A DNA stretch of 64,000 nucleotides from Limnephilus marmoratus (lineage: Eukaryota; Arthropoda; Insecta; Trichoptera; Limnephilidae). Within the stretch, counting starts at the first letter, position 1. Every line of letters starts with the position of its first letter. Made by a program: the position numbers and the translations under genes. Below, piece by piece: positions 42,185 to 54,667 of the stretch. Location of the stretch: NCBI GenBank assembly GCA_917880885.1, contig OU862908.1, positions 12,573,501-12,637,500 on the forward strand, given 5' to 3'. The notes under the pieces were generated by a model. The model saw only the letters and a program-made list of their open reading frames with translations, was not told where the DNA came from and searched no databases.

Positions 42185-43644
42185 GAGACGATGTGAGTCC
42201 GGATGAAATGGGAGAGGGAAAGGATCAGTATAATTGTGGTGTATGTCAGGATCATGTGCGTACTTTAAATATCCTTCAACAGGTGTAAGTTAAGTACTAC
42301 CTTAGTAGAGTGATAACTGTCGCCGTTCGTGTCTACAAACAGTTACGGAAATAGCCGATGATAGCCGGGTACCTTTAGTATCGAGTTCACTGGCGTCAGA
42401 GTTACTCACAGCATCCAGTACAACGGACTTTGGTCCAGTTAAATTCTCACTGTAAACCACGTAAACGTAAATAAAGTAACTCGTTATCTCGACGAAGCTT
42501 TATTGTAGATTCCCGAACAGACATCGATTAAACCCAATCACTAGGATTGAAGAACATTACAGTAAGTTTACAAAATACTTAAAGTAGTAGACTATTTTCA
42601 TCTATTCATTCAAAAAGAAATGCCTCGATTTCGAATTACAGTCTCTCTCCAGATCGATACTTTCACATTTTTTTTTAATTCTTGATAGATGTTTAACAAA
42701 GACGTCTCTTGGAGAAAATGCCAATTTTATTGCAAAAAAATGGCTAAGGAGGTGTCTTTCCTCGGAAGAATTAGGAAAAAATCGATGTACTAATTTTTTA
42801 AAAGTTTTTCCACCCATTTTACAAAAAACCAAGGTTTTTTTTTACTTTTTACCAATACACGTATTTTCAATTTTCTCTAGAAATAGATTGTATTTATGGT
42901 GTTCTCGACAACTAGTCTATCTCCGAGTTTCAGCTCGATCGGATGTCAATGCGTGTGTGTGCACGTGTGTGTTATAAATATAGTTATGATAGAATGCATT
43001 GTCATCGTCAACGAGTATATCTGCCCAGTTTTAGCTCGATGTCGGGAAATGCTTTAATTACCACTTCCAAGATTTGCATTCATTCATAAGAAAAGAAAAT
43101 TGAAATTCAAATACATGCAGGTGCGGCTGGCGCTAACGTGCAATGGTGCGCTGAACCACCAAAAAAATTGAACATCATTTTACAACTCATCGTATTTCTA
43201 CGTAATGTGTTTATTTATAAAATTGAGCACAATCTTTAAATTTAATTAAAATTATTATTCAATCTAACAATTAACAATGTATTACGGCCAAATAAACGCA
43301 TTGTTCTCACCCGCCCGCGCCAGTTACGGCGGCTACCCGCTAGGAGCGAGGAACCGAGGTAGGTACAATGCTAAACCGTGCGCCAGAGTAAGCACCCCGT
43401 AATTTGAATGATGCTCATAGTAAAAAATCCCAAAACGTCAGAAACTTGTCATACTAAAAATTGGCTGACCGGGCGCCGCACGGCCGGCCGACCCGAAGAG
43501 CTTCGGCATTCTTCGGAAATATTCCGAAGCTTTGGTTCCAGCGATAGTAAGGTTTGAACAAGATAATATTAAGTAATAATATTTCACTTCTAAAATGTAA
43601 CCATTAGTCAAAGGGTCAGCTATGCGTCTCGTGTGACATTATCT
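42185..43644. other. No recognised gene
   Basis: Contains a GC-rich stretch at 43290-43510 (CACCCGCCCGCGCCAG, GGGCGCCGCACGGCC) without a frame I recognise, and an AT-rich part before it. No shared repeat was seen. Confidence 0.35.
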
Positions 43645-44570
43645 TGTTCGAGCCATATATTTTGCACTTTGTCAATCCATTGCCACATATGGAATACTGG
43701 CTTGGGGAAGTGCTACAAATATAGCAATTGACCCAATTCAAAAGATTCAAAAGGCGATAATTAAACTAATCCTGCAAGTCCCTTTTTACACAGATTCAAA
43801 CGAAATATACAAAACATTGGAAGTCATGTCCATAAAACAACTTTATGCCAAATCTGCTCTACTACACTTCCTCCAAAACAAACTCCATCTTCCAATTCAA
43901 CCCAAAACAATAATAAAAACCAGGTCCTTAACAAATATAACCCTGAACATACCTAAAACACACACCACATACGGACAAAGACATTTTCAGTATTATGCAA
44001 TCAATTTTTTTAATTTTATGCCCATTACTCTGAAACAAATACTTACTGCAAATACATCTACAAACATTCACAAAAAACATATCACAGCCTGGATCAAAAA
44101 TCAAGATATTCCCTTTATTCAAAATACTTTAATTCCTAACCAAACATAACCAAACTATAAAAAGTGTAAAATGAATAAACATGTTTTTCAAGAATTTACC
44201 AATTATTCATATATACATATGTACCTTTATATATATTTTTTTTTTTCTGAATAATTATTAAGATGTAAAAAAAGAAAAAAAAATATTTCTACTACGACAC
44301 ATAAATACTTGTACTTGTCACACTTAATCATAAACACGTAAACACCTCAGACAGGTTCTCCTAGTGAGGTGTTCACGAAACATACAATATCACCAACCAA
44401 CAGTTTCACCTTCTCAAACCTACCTTACACCCAACATAATGAAATGTATAATAAATATATAAAAAGGTTTTCAAAATATATTACATGTGTAAAAATGTTA
44501 TTAATAAGGTGAAAACTGTAATATATATAGATGTAAAAATAAATAAATAAATAAATTGAAGTTAAAAAAT
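43645..44570 (+). pseudogene. Jockey/CR1-like LINE, RT C-terminal region, 3' UTR and tail
   Basis: The frame from about 43645 to 44149 reads VRAIYFALCQSIATYGILAW, GSATNIAIDPIQKIQKAIIK and IYKTLEVMSIKQLYAKSALL, the thumb region of a jockey/CR1-type polymerase where an 'AWGG' motif and 'QK-x-x-I' follow. The frame is open for about 165 codons. The UTR has a hairpin at 44341-44373 (AACACCTCA/TGAGGTGTT) with loop GACAGG plus CCTAG, and the copy ends with (AAAT)n at 44537-44556. The palm domain is absent, so this is a 5'-truncated copy. It is the longest continuous LINE piece in the window. Confidence 0.82.
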
Positions 44571-46827
44571 ATATATATCTACTTAAGCTTATTTGTAGAA
44601 AAACGTTAAAATTATGTACCTAATAAATATTGGAAATAAACAAAGTATAAATTAAAATGTATGTTTACACAAAAATAAAATATTTTTTTAAACTACATTT
44701 AAATTTCACATACTAGGTATTTATTCTATAAACCTCCGAATGTGTATTCGCATATTGTGAGTAAGTAATATTGCGTTTTACGTAAATACATAAACTGAAC
44801 CCAAGGAACTTAAAAAAAAAAACGATGTTGCGAAACGATTGAATAATTTACGCTATTAAATATTTAATTTGAATAATTGATGGCACAACCGTACAATATA
44901 TTCCTGTGCGGGAATAAACAAAGTAAGTGATGTATTATGAAAGTATAAAAAGTTGAGAGTGCACATAGTTCAAATAATTATTTAGTAATTACGTCAGAAG
45001 CAAGAGAGACAGAAACAACTACAACCGAGACAGTTTTATCAGTGAGGAGAAACGCAGAATTTTACTGGAAACGTTTTAATGAAAAGTACCAACCTACTAC
45101 TTATAAAAATGCATATACATCATTTTAAATGGCCTTTTTATGTACTGACTGTAATAATGAATCTTATGAAGCCAATTTTTTCTAAACTGTTCTAGTAGCC
45201 GAAACGAAAAGCTTTAGTTTTGAAAATGAGTTTTATAAGATAACATGCTTAATAAATGTTAAGCCGTACTTTCGAAAACCTACCTACGAAGAACATGAAC
45301 CAAATACAACGACATTTTCTACTCCTGTTCATTACATAATAACCATTTTAAAAACGGTAAAAATTGTGTGTAAAGGAACCTATTATTAGGTGCCTAATTA
45401 CGTGTTTTGTCTCTGTTCATCTCTCTGTAATATTGTTTGAAAAACTAAAAATTATGTAACACATTTTATATCCTTTGTTTTTGTTCGTCTTATGTCTTTA
45501 GTGAGTGGTTTTTTGGAGATTTTTATTATCAAATCCAGCAAAAACTGGAATATTATAAATCACACCATCATTGCAGTGTCGTATCCGAAACATCGTGCCT
45601 TTGACCTAAAATAAAGAGCTGAGTACTATGTATGTTCTAAATATGAAAATAAAATTCATATTCTCATAATCGTTGTATCACTGAATAAGAAGTAATAATC
45701 CAACACCAGCCAAAGCCAGTTACCGGACCTTATGGTCGAAGCGGCGAGTTCAAGGACTAAAACAGGGGCCAATGTTCCCGCTCACCTACACTCTCAAACA
45801 TTCGTGTATTCATCACACATGCTCGCGCACACATACACTACACAGGTATGTCTGTGAAGGTGAGTCTTTCTAAAACAGGGTTGGCCCAAGCCCGCCGCGC
45901 CGCTCTCGCCGCGACAGATGCGATCAATCTCTGTCCACTTTTGATATCCGAACACAAAAATACTGCAACGTACACAATGTTTATTAGGATATCAAGAAAA
46001 ATGTAGTGGAGATGTGATTCATTTGACAAATATTGTATCGTGGCAGAATGATAATAACGTGCAGCTGTTGCGTCTATTTTCAGCAAGCAAATAATGGCGT
46101 TCTGTCATATTTTTAAGACCCGGATTAATTTGTGTCGTCTCGCCGGAATAAAACAGTATATTGGTCTACAAAAAAACTCTCCAACAAACAAACATGACTT
46201 CGGTAGCAGTTCGATTTTTATTTTAGAAAACGGAAAACGACAATAATTATCTACTAAAATTATGCTATTAGGACTTGGAAGCTAATTTATTACCGTCTTG
46301 GCGTCGGAAAAACAACTAGTATTAATTATTTCAGATAAAATGTAGAAAATGTGTCTATGTATGTTTGTATATTATATTATGACAAGTACGTTGGCTTCTT
46401 GCCCTCATTTTAGTAGCTCTCAATTCAAGTTTAGTTTCCAGAAATAATTACAAAAAATCATTATAATAAATCACCTTTTATCACCACCGAAGATTACATG
46501 CACACCTTCAGCACTGCTTATTTTGATTTATAGATTCATTTAATAATTCCTTGAAAACATTTGATGTTTAAGAGATACTAATGATAATCGTTCAATTGAC
46601 CTCGGCGAATCTATTTTGAATTTATTATAGGGTATTTATGATTAACAAAACGAACAATAAATAACGACCAAGTTATATAAAAAATAACCAACAGGAAAAA
46701 CATTAGTAGATTACGAATTGCGAGAAGAACAACTTCAAAAAATGTTCTTCTCTTAGAATATCGTAATTTCCCTAAATAAACGTTATATTGCAAGCCTTGG
46801 AAGTCAGTTTAAATTTTTATTAAAAAA
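44571..46827. other. Over 2 kb with no recognised feature
   Basis: AT-rich to 45700, then a GC-richer stretch at 45720-45930. No shared repeat, TIR or motif-bearing frame was recognised. Possibly unique DNA. Confidence 0.35.
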
Positions 46828-47475
46828 CTTGCTGACCTGGCCACGCGTTGTTGTGGCTAACAAAAGACAATGCCATCTACCGGATGGTTACCCAATCTTT
46901 ATAACCATGAAAAATTAACTCACACTGTCATCGGTTAATTTGCATACAAATCAAATCCACACCTCCCGCTTGCCAGCCCGCTCGTCTGTTCTCGATAGGG
47001 ACACCCCAAAGATATTCAAATACAGAGAGATATGCTATGGTGTCCGCGCAACTGTCGCCGGACTACGCGCTAATTAGCGTAGTTTTCATACAAAAAGAAT
47101 TTGTTCATTTCGTTGATTTTTTGAAAATGTGCATTAATATTGGTTAACAATATATTTTGAATAAGGAAAGAATTCGTTCATTTAGTTTAACGTTCGTTTG
47201 GTTTATTCGTAAATTATTTGTGCTTTTAGTTTATTTGTTAATTGGTAAACAATATCAGCGACACCTGGAAGCGCAGACCCACATAGTAAAAACAGCAGAT
47301 AGCACATCTACTTATATTTCAATATCTTTGGGACACCCTAATCATCTAGCGGTATGAAATATACTTTACGATCTATTCTCAAACCTACCAAATATACATT
47401 TCATAAAAATCGGTCGAGCCGTTTCGGAGGAGTGCGACCACAAATACCGTGACACGAGATTTTGATATGTATAGA
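46828..47475 (-). mobile_element. Helitron-like non-autonomous element
   Basis: On the minus strand it begins TCTATACATATCAAAATCTC after an A, continues CGAAACGGCTCGACCGATTT and ends GGCCAGGTCAGCAAG before a T. The 5' start, the interior and the A/T flanks fit Helitrons; the end CAAG departs from the expected CTRR, probably by mutation of CTAG. Confidence 0.65.
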
Positions 47476-49250
47476 TGAAACTCTTTATTCATCTTTCATG
47501 AAGCATGTTTTGAAGAAACAAAGTAAATAAAATCAACGATTATTTTAAAAATAATAACATTACATGGTTACCTATGTGCATTGTATTCCCAAGAGTTGAG
47601 AAACTCATTGTGGATCATGTAAATTAAGGAAACTAATTTTAATTTATATGTCGGTATATCACGAGGATTCGCAAAAAAACGAATCGTTTGAGCTCATAGA
47701 CATCCAAATGGATAGACCAGAAGATACAGGTGAGGGGTAAAACCAAACTATGGGGGGGCGAAGAGGGGAAGAAGACTGTGATTAGTTGAAAAATCAATCT
47801 GACAGTATATAGGCATCTCGCATTATAATATCACCATTTAGTTCTTAAAAGCAAAATCTGCTTTGAATGAATAGACCTTTTTACATGGGAGCGCGAATTG
47901 CTTGCCATGATAATAAAATATTTGCGTAGGCCAAATGTACACCCCAAAAATATTCGCCCGTTTTCACATAGCAATATTTTGTTACCGTGTTTAGTTAAGA
48001 CACTTTTACAAATGTTTCATAATTTACTTACCCCTGTAACCAGCGACGAGCACACTAAGGAACCGCCCACATTCGCTATGTGCACATTGATATGTAGGTA
48101 TGTTGTATAGCACAAGCTACTGTTTTGGCGTGTTATTTTTTCGTTAAATGTATAGATGTTAGCTTCGCGCTGCCCACGGCAAGAATGATGACGTCACACA
48201 TTTTAGATTCAAGCGAGGCTCTATCCCCTCCACATGGGGCGAACTGGCGCCAAGGAGGAGCTCCAGCCGGTTCCACGGCGAGGGGGAAATAATACGTTTT
48301 TATCACTTAGGGCAGGTCCAGATATATTCATATGTCCGTGTTTGAGCTCGATTATTATGGTGAGCCAACGTGGAAACCATGAGGTTTAGTGAGTTTATTT
48401 TTTTTTCAGGTTTAGTAAAGTTTACAAAGTAGAAAAAGAAGCAGTTGCTCGAAGTTGCTTTTGTATCTATAATAAATAAATAAATAAATAAATAAATTAA
48501 CAATCGTTCTACGTGATTTAACAATAAATGTGTACATTGTATTTTGCGTTCACTTATCGCTGAAAAATTATCTTTTCAATAATCAGAATTACCTATTTAA
48601 TAAACAATTTGTACTGCCACATTTTTCAGTTGTGGCACCCCTGTCCACGACACAGCGTGAGACAGTACATTAGCGCAGGTTCTTGTACCTGTAAATACGG
48701 TTTATTTCCTCTTTGAGATGAGCTTTTTTATGGTAATAAAATAAATTCATAAATAACGAGCAGTGCGCCTGAGGCAACTCTTTGTCTTAAGTAAGGCCAT
48801 CGGAGTACCAATCATCAAAACGAAGTTTGTAAATGAACCTTGGACTTAATATTATTACTCAGGTAGGTACTTCAAAATTACAAAAGATTTTTTCGTACCT
48901 ACCTACATTAAAATATTATTTTTTAGCGCGGTGATCTCAGGTTACAAGCAGCGCGTTTCGTAATTTCGAGATTTCTACAACAATGGCAATTAGATGTGTC
49001 AGAGTCGCGTTAATCAATTTTGTACCTCTTCTGCATTGGTAAAATGATTAATGATTTATCGATCTTATCTAATTTTTATTACTAATGTATGGTGGGTGGC
49101 GCACAAAATAAGTAGGTTCGAGAGATATACAGATATTCGGTCCCGTAAATGGATACGGAGTGGATTTTAAGAAAATCGGCTGGGCGGCCTTTTTCATGAC
49201 CTAAATACCCATCTGACTAAAAAAAACAATTATCGAAAGGCATATCAAAC
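47476..49250. other. No recognised gene; (AAAT)n at about 48470-48498
   Basis: An AAATA-type tract at 48470-48498 on the plus strand suggests the A-rich end of a LINE but I could not identify a body. The GC-rich part at 48160-48290 has no frame of note. Confidence 0.35.
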
Positions 49251-49384
49251 GGTTCCATGACAACTCAAATTTCAACACGTCTTTGAAAAGCCATTAAAAG
49301 TCATGAAAACAAAATAGCCCATAACCTAACCTAACGTAACCAATCAAAACAATTTTTTTTTCATCACTTTTAATGACTTTTCAT
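49251..49384. mobile_element. Palindromic MITE, family M, copy 3
   Basis: GGTTCCATGACAACTC, CTTTGAAAAGCCATTAAAAG and CACTTTTAATGACTTTTCAT match copies 1 and 2. The right outer end is missing. The middle contains AACCTAACCTAACGTAAC. Confidence 0.6.
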
Positions 49385-50544
49385 ATTATGTGTTTCTAAT
49401 TATAAAATATCTATCATTAAAAAAAAAAACAATTTTTCGTAATTTTGGAATTTTTTTGTGACTTAATAATAATAATTTAAATATATGTATTTTGTTCAAT
49501 TTACCAATGAAAGTTTTATAAAAATTAAATTTTATAAATTAAATTAAATTTATAAATTAAATTAAAAAAAAAATTTAAAAAAAAACATTTCGATAGGAGT
49601 AAATTTAAATTACAGACGACAGATTTACGCTGGATCACAAATATGTTACTTTGTAATTTTTTTTCCAATGTTTCCTTTTTTATTTTATATTTACACAATA
49701 TTAAGAGGTTTTTTTTAAGAATTATAATTAACTCACAACAAATTGCAAAGCTACCCCTAAAATCAAACAAAATTTAATTAATTAACAGCTCATGTATCAT
49801 AATTTAAAACATAAATAAATAAATAAATAAAGTAGCACATACGAGTACCTGCACTGGACATTTACTCCGTCTTTTAAATAAATAAAAAAATATTTTTTCG
49901 GTTTGTTTGGGTACTTAAGCCACATCCAAATTATATTTAAATTTTAAATGAAAGGCTGAGCACCCGTTCCTCTTAACTGGATGACAGAGATCGTGGGACC
50001 TAAATATGGACAGAGGGAGATTGACGCTGAAGCTGGTATTAGACAATAAAAATAAAATCAGGTGAATAAAAATGTACTGGGATAAAATTAAGGAGGCTCT
50101 GGCCTAATGTATAGAAGGACTAAAGATGTATGATGAAATGCCCGAAAGTATGAAGAATGAAGAATGAATGAATGTATTTAAAAATAAATGTAATGCTTAC
50201 TATATCAATATTTAAATTTATCAAATGAAATGTTTCATTGTGCTTATAAGCTTATATTCATGTAGTATACACTAACTCAATAAATAAATAATTAAAAAAA
50301 TTAAAAATAACAAACTGACTGAAATAAACGTGTTAAAAGAATGGCATCATTATTTGTTTTATCATTCAGTTTTATTATTATTATTACTTACTTACTGTTT
50401 TACTTGCCAAGTCTGATATTTTTTTAGCCCAGATCAAATGTGAAGTTTCATACCTGAAATAAAAGAAAAAATATATATTAGTTCCAGTAATGTTGTTGCT
50501 TTAAAAATAATTATATGAAGGATTGTAACTAACCACTCATCACA
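49385..50544. other. No recognised feature
   Basis: Very AT-rich, with AAATAAATAAATAAATAAA at about 49812-49831 and GAATGAAGAATGAATG near 50155. Confidence 0.35.
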
Positions 50545-50775
50545 CCAGCCTTTTCCCCGCAGGGGTAGGCAGATAGGATGAACCGCCAAACAACTCAGTC
50601 ATGGCACACGCTCTTCAATATATATTCACATTCATACACGGTTATTTAACCAAATTTCTGTTATTCTGGCTCTTGACATGGCAAGACTCGAGTATTTGAT
50701 TCACTTGGTCGTGCCATGTCTTTCCCGGGCGTCCACGTCTTCTACCGTTAACATTCGCGTCAGATATTCTCCTTT
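50545..50775 (-). pseudogene. LINE 3' end, RT C-terminus (damaged)
   Basis: On the minus strand: NGRRRGRPGKTWHDQVNQIL, SQNNRN and, after stops, SAYPCGEKAG. It corresponds to the copy at 22235-22455 but has more stops. On the minus strand it directly follows the SINE-1 tail at 50776. Confidence 0.7.
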
Positions 50776-50960
50776 TTTATGTCAGTACCGCACAAGTTCC
50801 CATCTGCTCCCAACCATCTGGAGCCAGTGAGACTACGGCATCCCCAATTGGGGTATGTTGTGATGATGAAGGTAGTGTGGACGGAAATGGGACGAGGAAG
50901 AGGAGGGTGGGGAAATAACTGGCTATTTAAATATGGTCATCAAAAACGGCTAAGCCACTT
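50776..50960 (-). mobile_element. SINE-1, 3' half
   Basis: Minus-strand order: GCTTGAAGTGGCTTAGCCG, the CT-rich tract, CCCCAATTGGGGATGCC, CTGGCTCCAGATGGTTGGG and the end TGTGCGGTACTGACATAAAA. Head and first half of the body are absent. Confidence 0.75.
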
Positions 50961-51044
50961 CAAGCTACCGTCTTGGACCACTCGATGTGTGACCTAGTCG
51001 ATAAAAATTAATCATATTAATATAATCGAATTATGTTTTTTTTA

Positions 51045-52090
51045 AATTTATTTATTTATTTGTTTTATTATACGCTCAGAGGGCTTTTACATAAATAAAT
51101 AACGACAGTACATCTTTAACATGAGAAGGAAATAATACAAATAAAATTACAATAGAAATAAAAAATACACAAATAAAATAAAAATATAAGCAACAAAAAT
51201 TTAAAGTACAGTGAGACATAATAACGATAAGTTACGTTAAAAAATACATACGTGATATAAAAATACAAACAACAAAAATTTTAAAGTAAGGTGATCAGAG
51301 GTTTACAAAATTGCAACATTAACCATGTCTATAAAAACCTAAGTATTAGTTTCGCTAAGTGCAAACCGCTATATCGGTGGTACCTTCAGTACCTCTGCAA
51401 GTTGCAGGAGTTCGCAACTGTCCAATTTAGATTTTAATATTTTAGATAATAAAATTAAATCTTTTTTTTAAATAACTAAATAATACTGCAAGTCATGAAG
51501 GTTTATAATATTTAAATGAATTAACTAAGACATTACATTTAATTACATTAGAAAGTTAGGTAGAGAAAGTTCAGTAAATTTGTCGATGTACGAGTTGTTT
51601 AATAAATTAACCAAAGAATTTCCTTAGTGAGTACTTGTATCATGGCTGAAGGATTTAATTATTTCATTTTTAAATTGTATTTTAATATTGGTTGAATACA
51701 TCGTTTCACGTTGAAGCACAACGTAAAGATTGCTGTTACGCGATGAATTTATTAAAAACAGCTTTCCTTTGGGCAAAAATAAATGATACTTAAAAGTACG
51801 GCATGTCAACAAAGTCAAATTATAAAAATAACTCCATTTAATTAATCTTGTTATGAAATTCAGTTTTGTTCACGAAATCTTTCGTCGAGAATGCATAGCT
51901 ATTATGAATAAACTGCTTTGGAATGGCATAATATTTAATGTAGGATCGTAAAGGAAGAATTATGCTTAGTAAAAAGTGTTCCGTGACAGACCTAATAATA
52001 TGTTGGTTCGTAAATTTGTTAGAAAGTTTATATCTGGGACGGAACGGAATTCTTGGCCGGAGATATTATACTGAAGAACTATCACTGACT
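51045..52090 (-). repeat. Probable LINE 3' region (reverse orientation)
   Basis: The T-rich left edge with AGGGCTTTTACATAAATAAA and the segment AAGTTGCAGGAGTTCGCAACTG at 51400 resemble the corresponding parts of the LINE at 27495-28155. Minus-strand frames such as 51624-51818 are motif-poor. I consider it an old copy, with uncertain right limit. Confidence 0.4.
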
Positions 52091-52192
52091 TCTCCTTTTA
52101 TATAGAATAAATCGAAATAGGGTGTCCAAATAGAGCGGACTTTAAAATTCTCAGATGGTACGAAGAAATTCGGGTGACGAGTGAATATATAT

Positions 52193-52530
52193 ATATTTTT
52201 TTACATTTAGCCACTCAGGAGGCCCTGAGAAAAATAATTTCTCTCAGGTCCTATGTCATCTTGGGAGAAGCTGTGTGGAGGATTTTTTTTAAGGAAAGGA
52301 AGGAGAGGAAGTTCTGGGAAGGAAACAAGTATGAGGGGTGGGTAAGAATCTGGGGTTCAGTGTGTCCTGGACATCCGCCACCAAAACCTAGACAAATCTC
52401 ACCCCATGAACTCGGCAACCCTGCTAAATCACCAAACGTAGCGAACCACTTGCGGGGAGCTATGGGAGAGGCATTGGTTATCCAATAAATGGTTCCCGAG
52501 GCAGCGGTACCCATGCAGGCCTCCCAAATT
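52193..52530 (-). mobile_element. Repeat B, reversed copy
   Basis: On the minus strand: CAATTTGGGAGGCCTGCATG, CCATTTATTGGATAACC, TTTGGTGATTTAGCAGG, then CCTCCACACAGCTTCTCCC, GACCTGAGAG and an A-rich end. It lacks the GCAGTGGGAG segment of copies 1 and 2. Confidence 0.7.
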
Positions 52531-52685
52531 GAAAATACGTAGAATTATGGAACGAAATCGTTGACTAAAATGGTTTTAGCCAAATTAGGTATCAAATATG
52601 AATTATAGTCAATACTTGCCAATTTTATTCTCACCCCCTTCTCTATTTACTTTAGTCTCACAATAAATCCAAATTTGTGACGCCA

Positions 52686-52722
52686 ATGAAGTCTGTTCGG
52701 AGCCAGTGAGACTATGACATAA
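52686..52722 (-). mobile_element. SINE-1 tail scrap
   Basis: GGAGCCAGTGAGACTATG matches the region just before the SINE-1 3' end. Confidence 0.5.
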
Positions 52723-52734
52723 AAAAATATATTA

Positions 52735-53220
52735 AAAATAGTTTCCAAGCTCATGTATAAATGTATTTTTAATAAATGAAACAATTCAACTTTGTTTGAA
52801 CCACTTTTATAATGAGTAAATCCGACCGGTTTCAGAACAAACGTTCCTTCTTCAGGGCAAGCGTATACTAATTTGACAGTTTCGAAATATGGATGGGAAC
52901 AATGTTTTATTATGGTAGAGGTGGAGCCGTTGTTAGTTATTAATGTAGAGGGAACAAATCCATGATTGGGCTATAAGACAATATTTTTTGTTTGTTGATA
53001 ATGGATTCATTATTTTTAAGGGATTTTTTTAATTTCCAAGGCTTCTAAGTTATCTAAACGTTTTCCTTTATGATTAATATAAGGAATATTTATCCCTGTA
53101 TTTTTTCAAAACTATTATTATTTTCAATGGTATGGTTTGCGAATTCAGAAAAATTATTATTATTAAGACACCTTAAATGTTCTTTGATTTATTTAATTTT
53201 AAATTTGTAATCCATTATGA
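52735..53220 (-). pseudogene. Penelope-like element: GIY-YIG C-terminus and terminal repeat
   Basis: On the minus strand, about 53200 to 53030: FSEFANHTIENNNSFEKIQ, then after a stop/shift IPYINHKGKRLDNLEALEIK and KSLKNNESI. The S-x-FAxH box and 'KGKRLDNLE-x-LEIK' stretch are the hallmark end of a PLE GIY-YIG domain and match the PLE at 17195-17760. The 3' UTR leads to a hammerhead-like motif at 52821-52858 and the trailer AAAAGTGGTTCAAACAAAG. Polymerase missing. Confidence 0.75.
52821..52858 (-). ncRNA. Hammerhead-ribozyme-like motif
   Basis: Minus strand: GCC, core CTGAAGA, stem II GGAAC/GTTCT, GAAAC, stem III AC/GT around CG, then C (the common GUC site), then GG. Stem I is only two or three pairs next to the core, so the fold is weaker than at 17308. 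Confidence 0.55.
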
Positions 53221-53946
53221 CTGAGGACAGTTGAATCCCAGTCTACTATAACAAAATATATTGATATAGATTGACCGGTCAGAGGCTGAGTTTGCATAGC
53301 GTCTGGTTCCCACCCAGATGTGGTGAGTTCATTTCTTCGGCTGGCTAAGTCCTCCACCACAGCACAAGCAACAATTTCCGCTTACTGTGATGGTAGTAGG
53401 AGATTTTCAAATATTGTCAGGTTATTCTCATTCTGGGGATGTTTGTCTCCGTACATGGCAGTACACGCAGTTAATTATAATATTTATGAGATTTAACAAA
53501 TCAAATTATGTTACTGTGTTCCGAGAACAAATAAAACGATTTAAATCGAATTAAAGTATATAAAACCTAGCACTTTCAATTCGCTCTCAAACTAACAAAC
53601 CATCACGCTATTTTACTACACAGTTATCAGATAGGTATAATGTGATATTCCAAAACCAACACTTGTCACACTCCTTGCTTCATTTGCTGCTCTGATATTC
53701 CGGCATTTTCATTGAACTAAAAGTGGGGAGATGCCCGATAAAAATAAATCTGAACATTTATATTTCTCGATTCAATCAAATTCCAGGGATTTCTGTCTGT
53801 GTTCTAATCACTAAAAAGTTAATAATATAAACTTATAGTTTGCAGAATGAGAATGCACTACACACTTGTATACATATGTGAACATACACAATATGAATCG
53901 GTATATATGTATCATTATACAGGCAATCTATGAATATCCTTATACA
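53221..53946. other. No recognised feature
   Basis: Possibly more 5' PLE sequence near 53230-53480, but no frame could be confirmed. Confidence 0.3.
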
Positions 53947-54655
53947 TGTATTTATTTTTTATTTATTTATTGTTTCTTTACACTGTAGGTAAAAATGTTT
54001 ACAATACAATTTGTTACCTCACTAGGACAAGCCTGTGTTGAGGTTAACAATAATTATACAAGTTAACAAAATAACACAAAATTATACAGATTTTGAAAGA
54101 ACAATATTGTTGTATTTCTTACAGATTGAGATTATGGGTACCCAGTACCCACTAAACTGATGGCGCTAGGTAGTACATTAATGTAGACTTTTAGGGTGAC
54201 CATAGTTTTGAGATCTGATTCAAAATAAAATGAAGTATTTTTTTGTTTTGTTTTTAAGATTAAGTTGTAAATAATAAATATATGTATATAATTTAACATG
54301 CTATAGATTTGGCAGGAGGAAGATGAAAAAAAAAACAGTTTAAACAAAAATAAAAATTATTTTAGCTTATTTTATAAACATACTCATTTAGCTAATAATT
54401 TAGAAAGGACAAAGTAGAGAAAATTAATTGGCAATCCTCGACTAACACAAATAATTTAAGATTCTTTTTAAAAGTGTACAAGGAATTAGATGACTTTATA
54501 TGTTCTGGAAGGCTATTAAATATGAGTGGAGCTTGATAAAAATAATTTCTTTGACCAAAATTAATGTACTTATACAATAATTCCTGTTTAATCATTGGCG
54601 AAGATAATAATATCAACAACTCTCGATGAAAATGTGTAACAGACACTGAAAATAA
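53947..54655 (-). pseudogene. Jockey/CR1-like LINE, C-terminus, 3' UTR and tail
   Basis: The minus-strand frame 54646-54392 reads NYFYQAPLIFNSLPEHIKSS, NSLYTFKKNLKLFVL and stops. This is the closing stretch of jockey/CR1-type LINE polymerases (FNSLP then FKKNLK). The UTR carries a hairpin at 54013-54048 with loop AACACAGG and CCTAG, and the copy ends in an (AAAT)-type tract at 53947-53970. Most of ORF2 is lost. It lies immediately next to a tRNA-like repeat T unit on the same strand. Confidence 0.78.
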
Positions 54656-54667
54656 ATAAAAAGTTTA

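Noticed and set aside
42049..42255. Serine/histidine-rich minus-strand ORF
   Set aside because: It only translates the foldback subrepeats.
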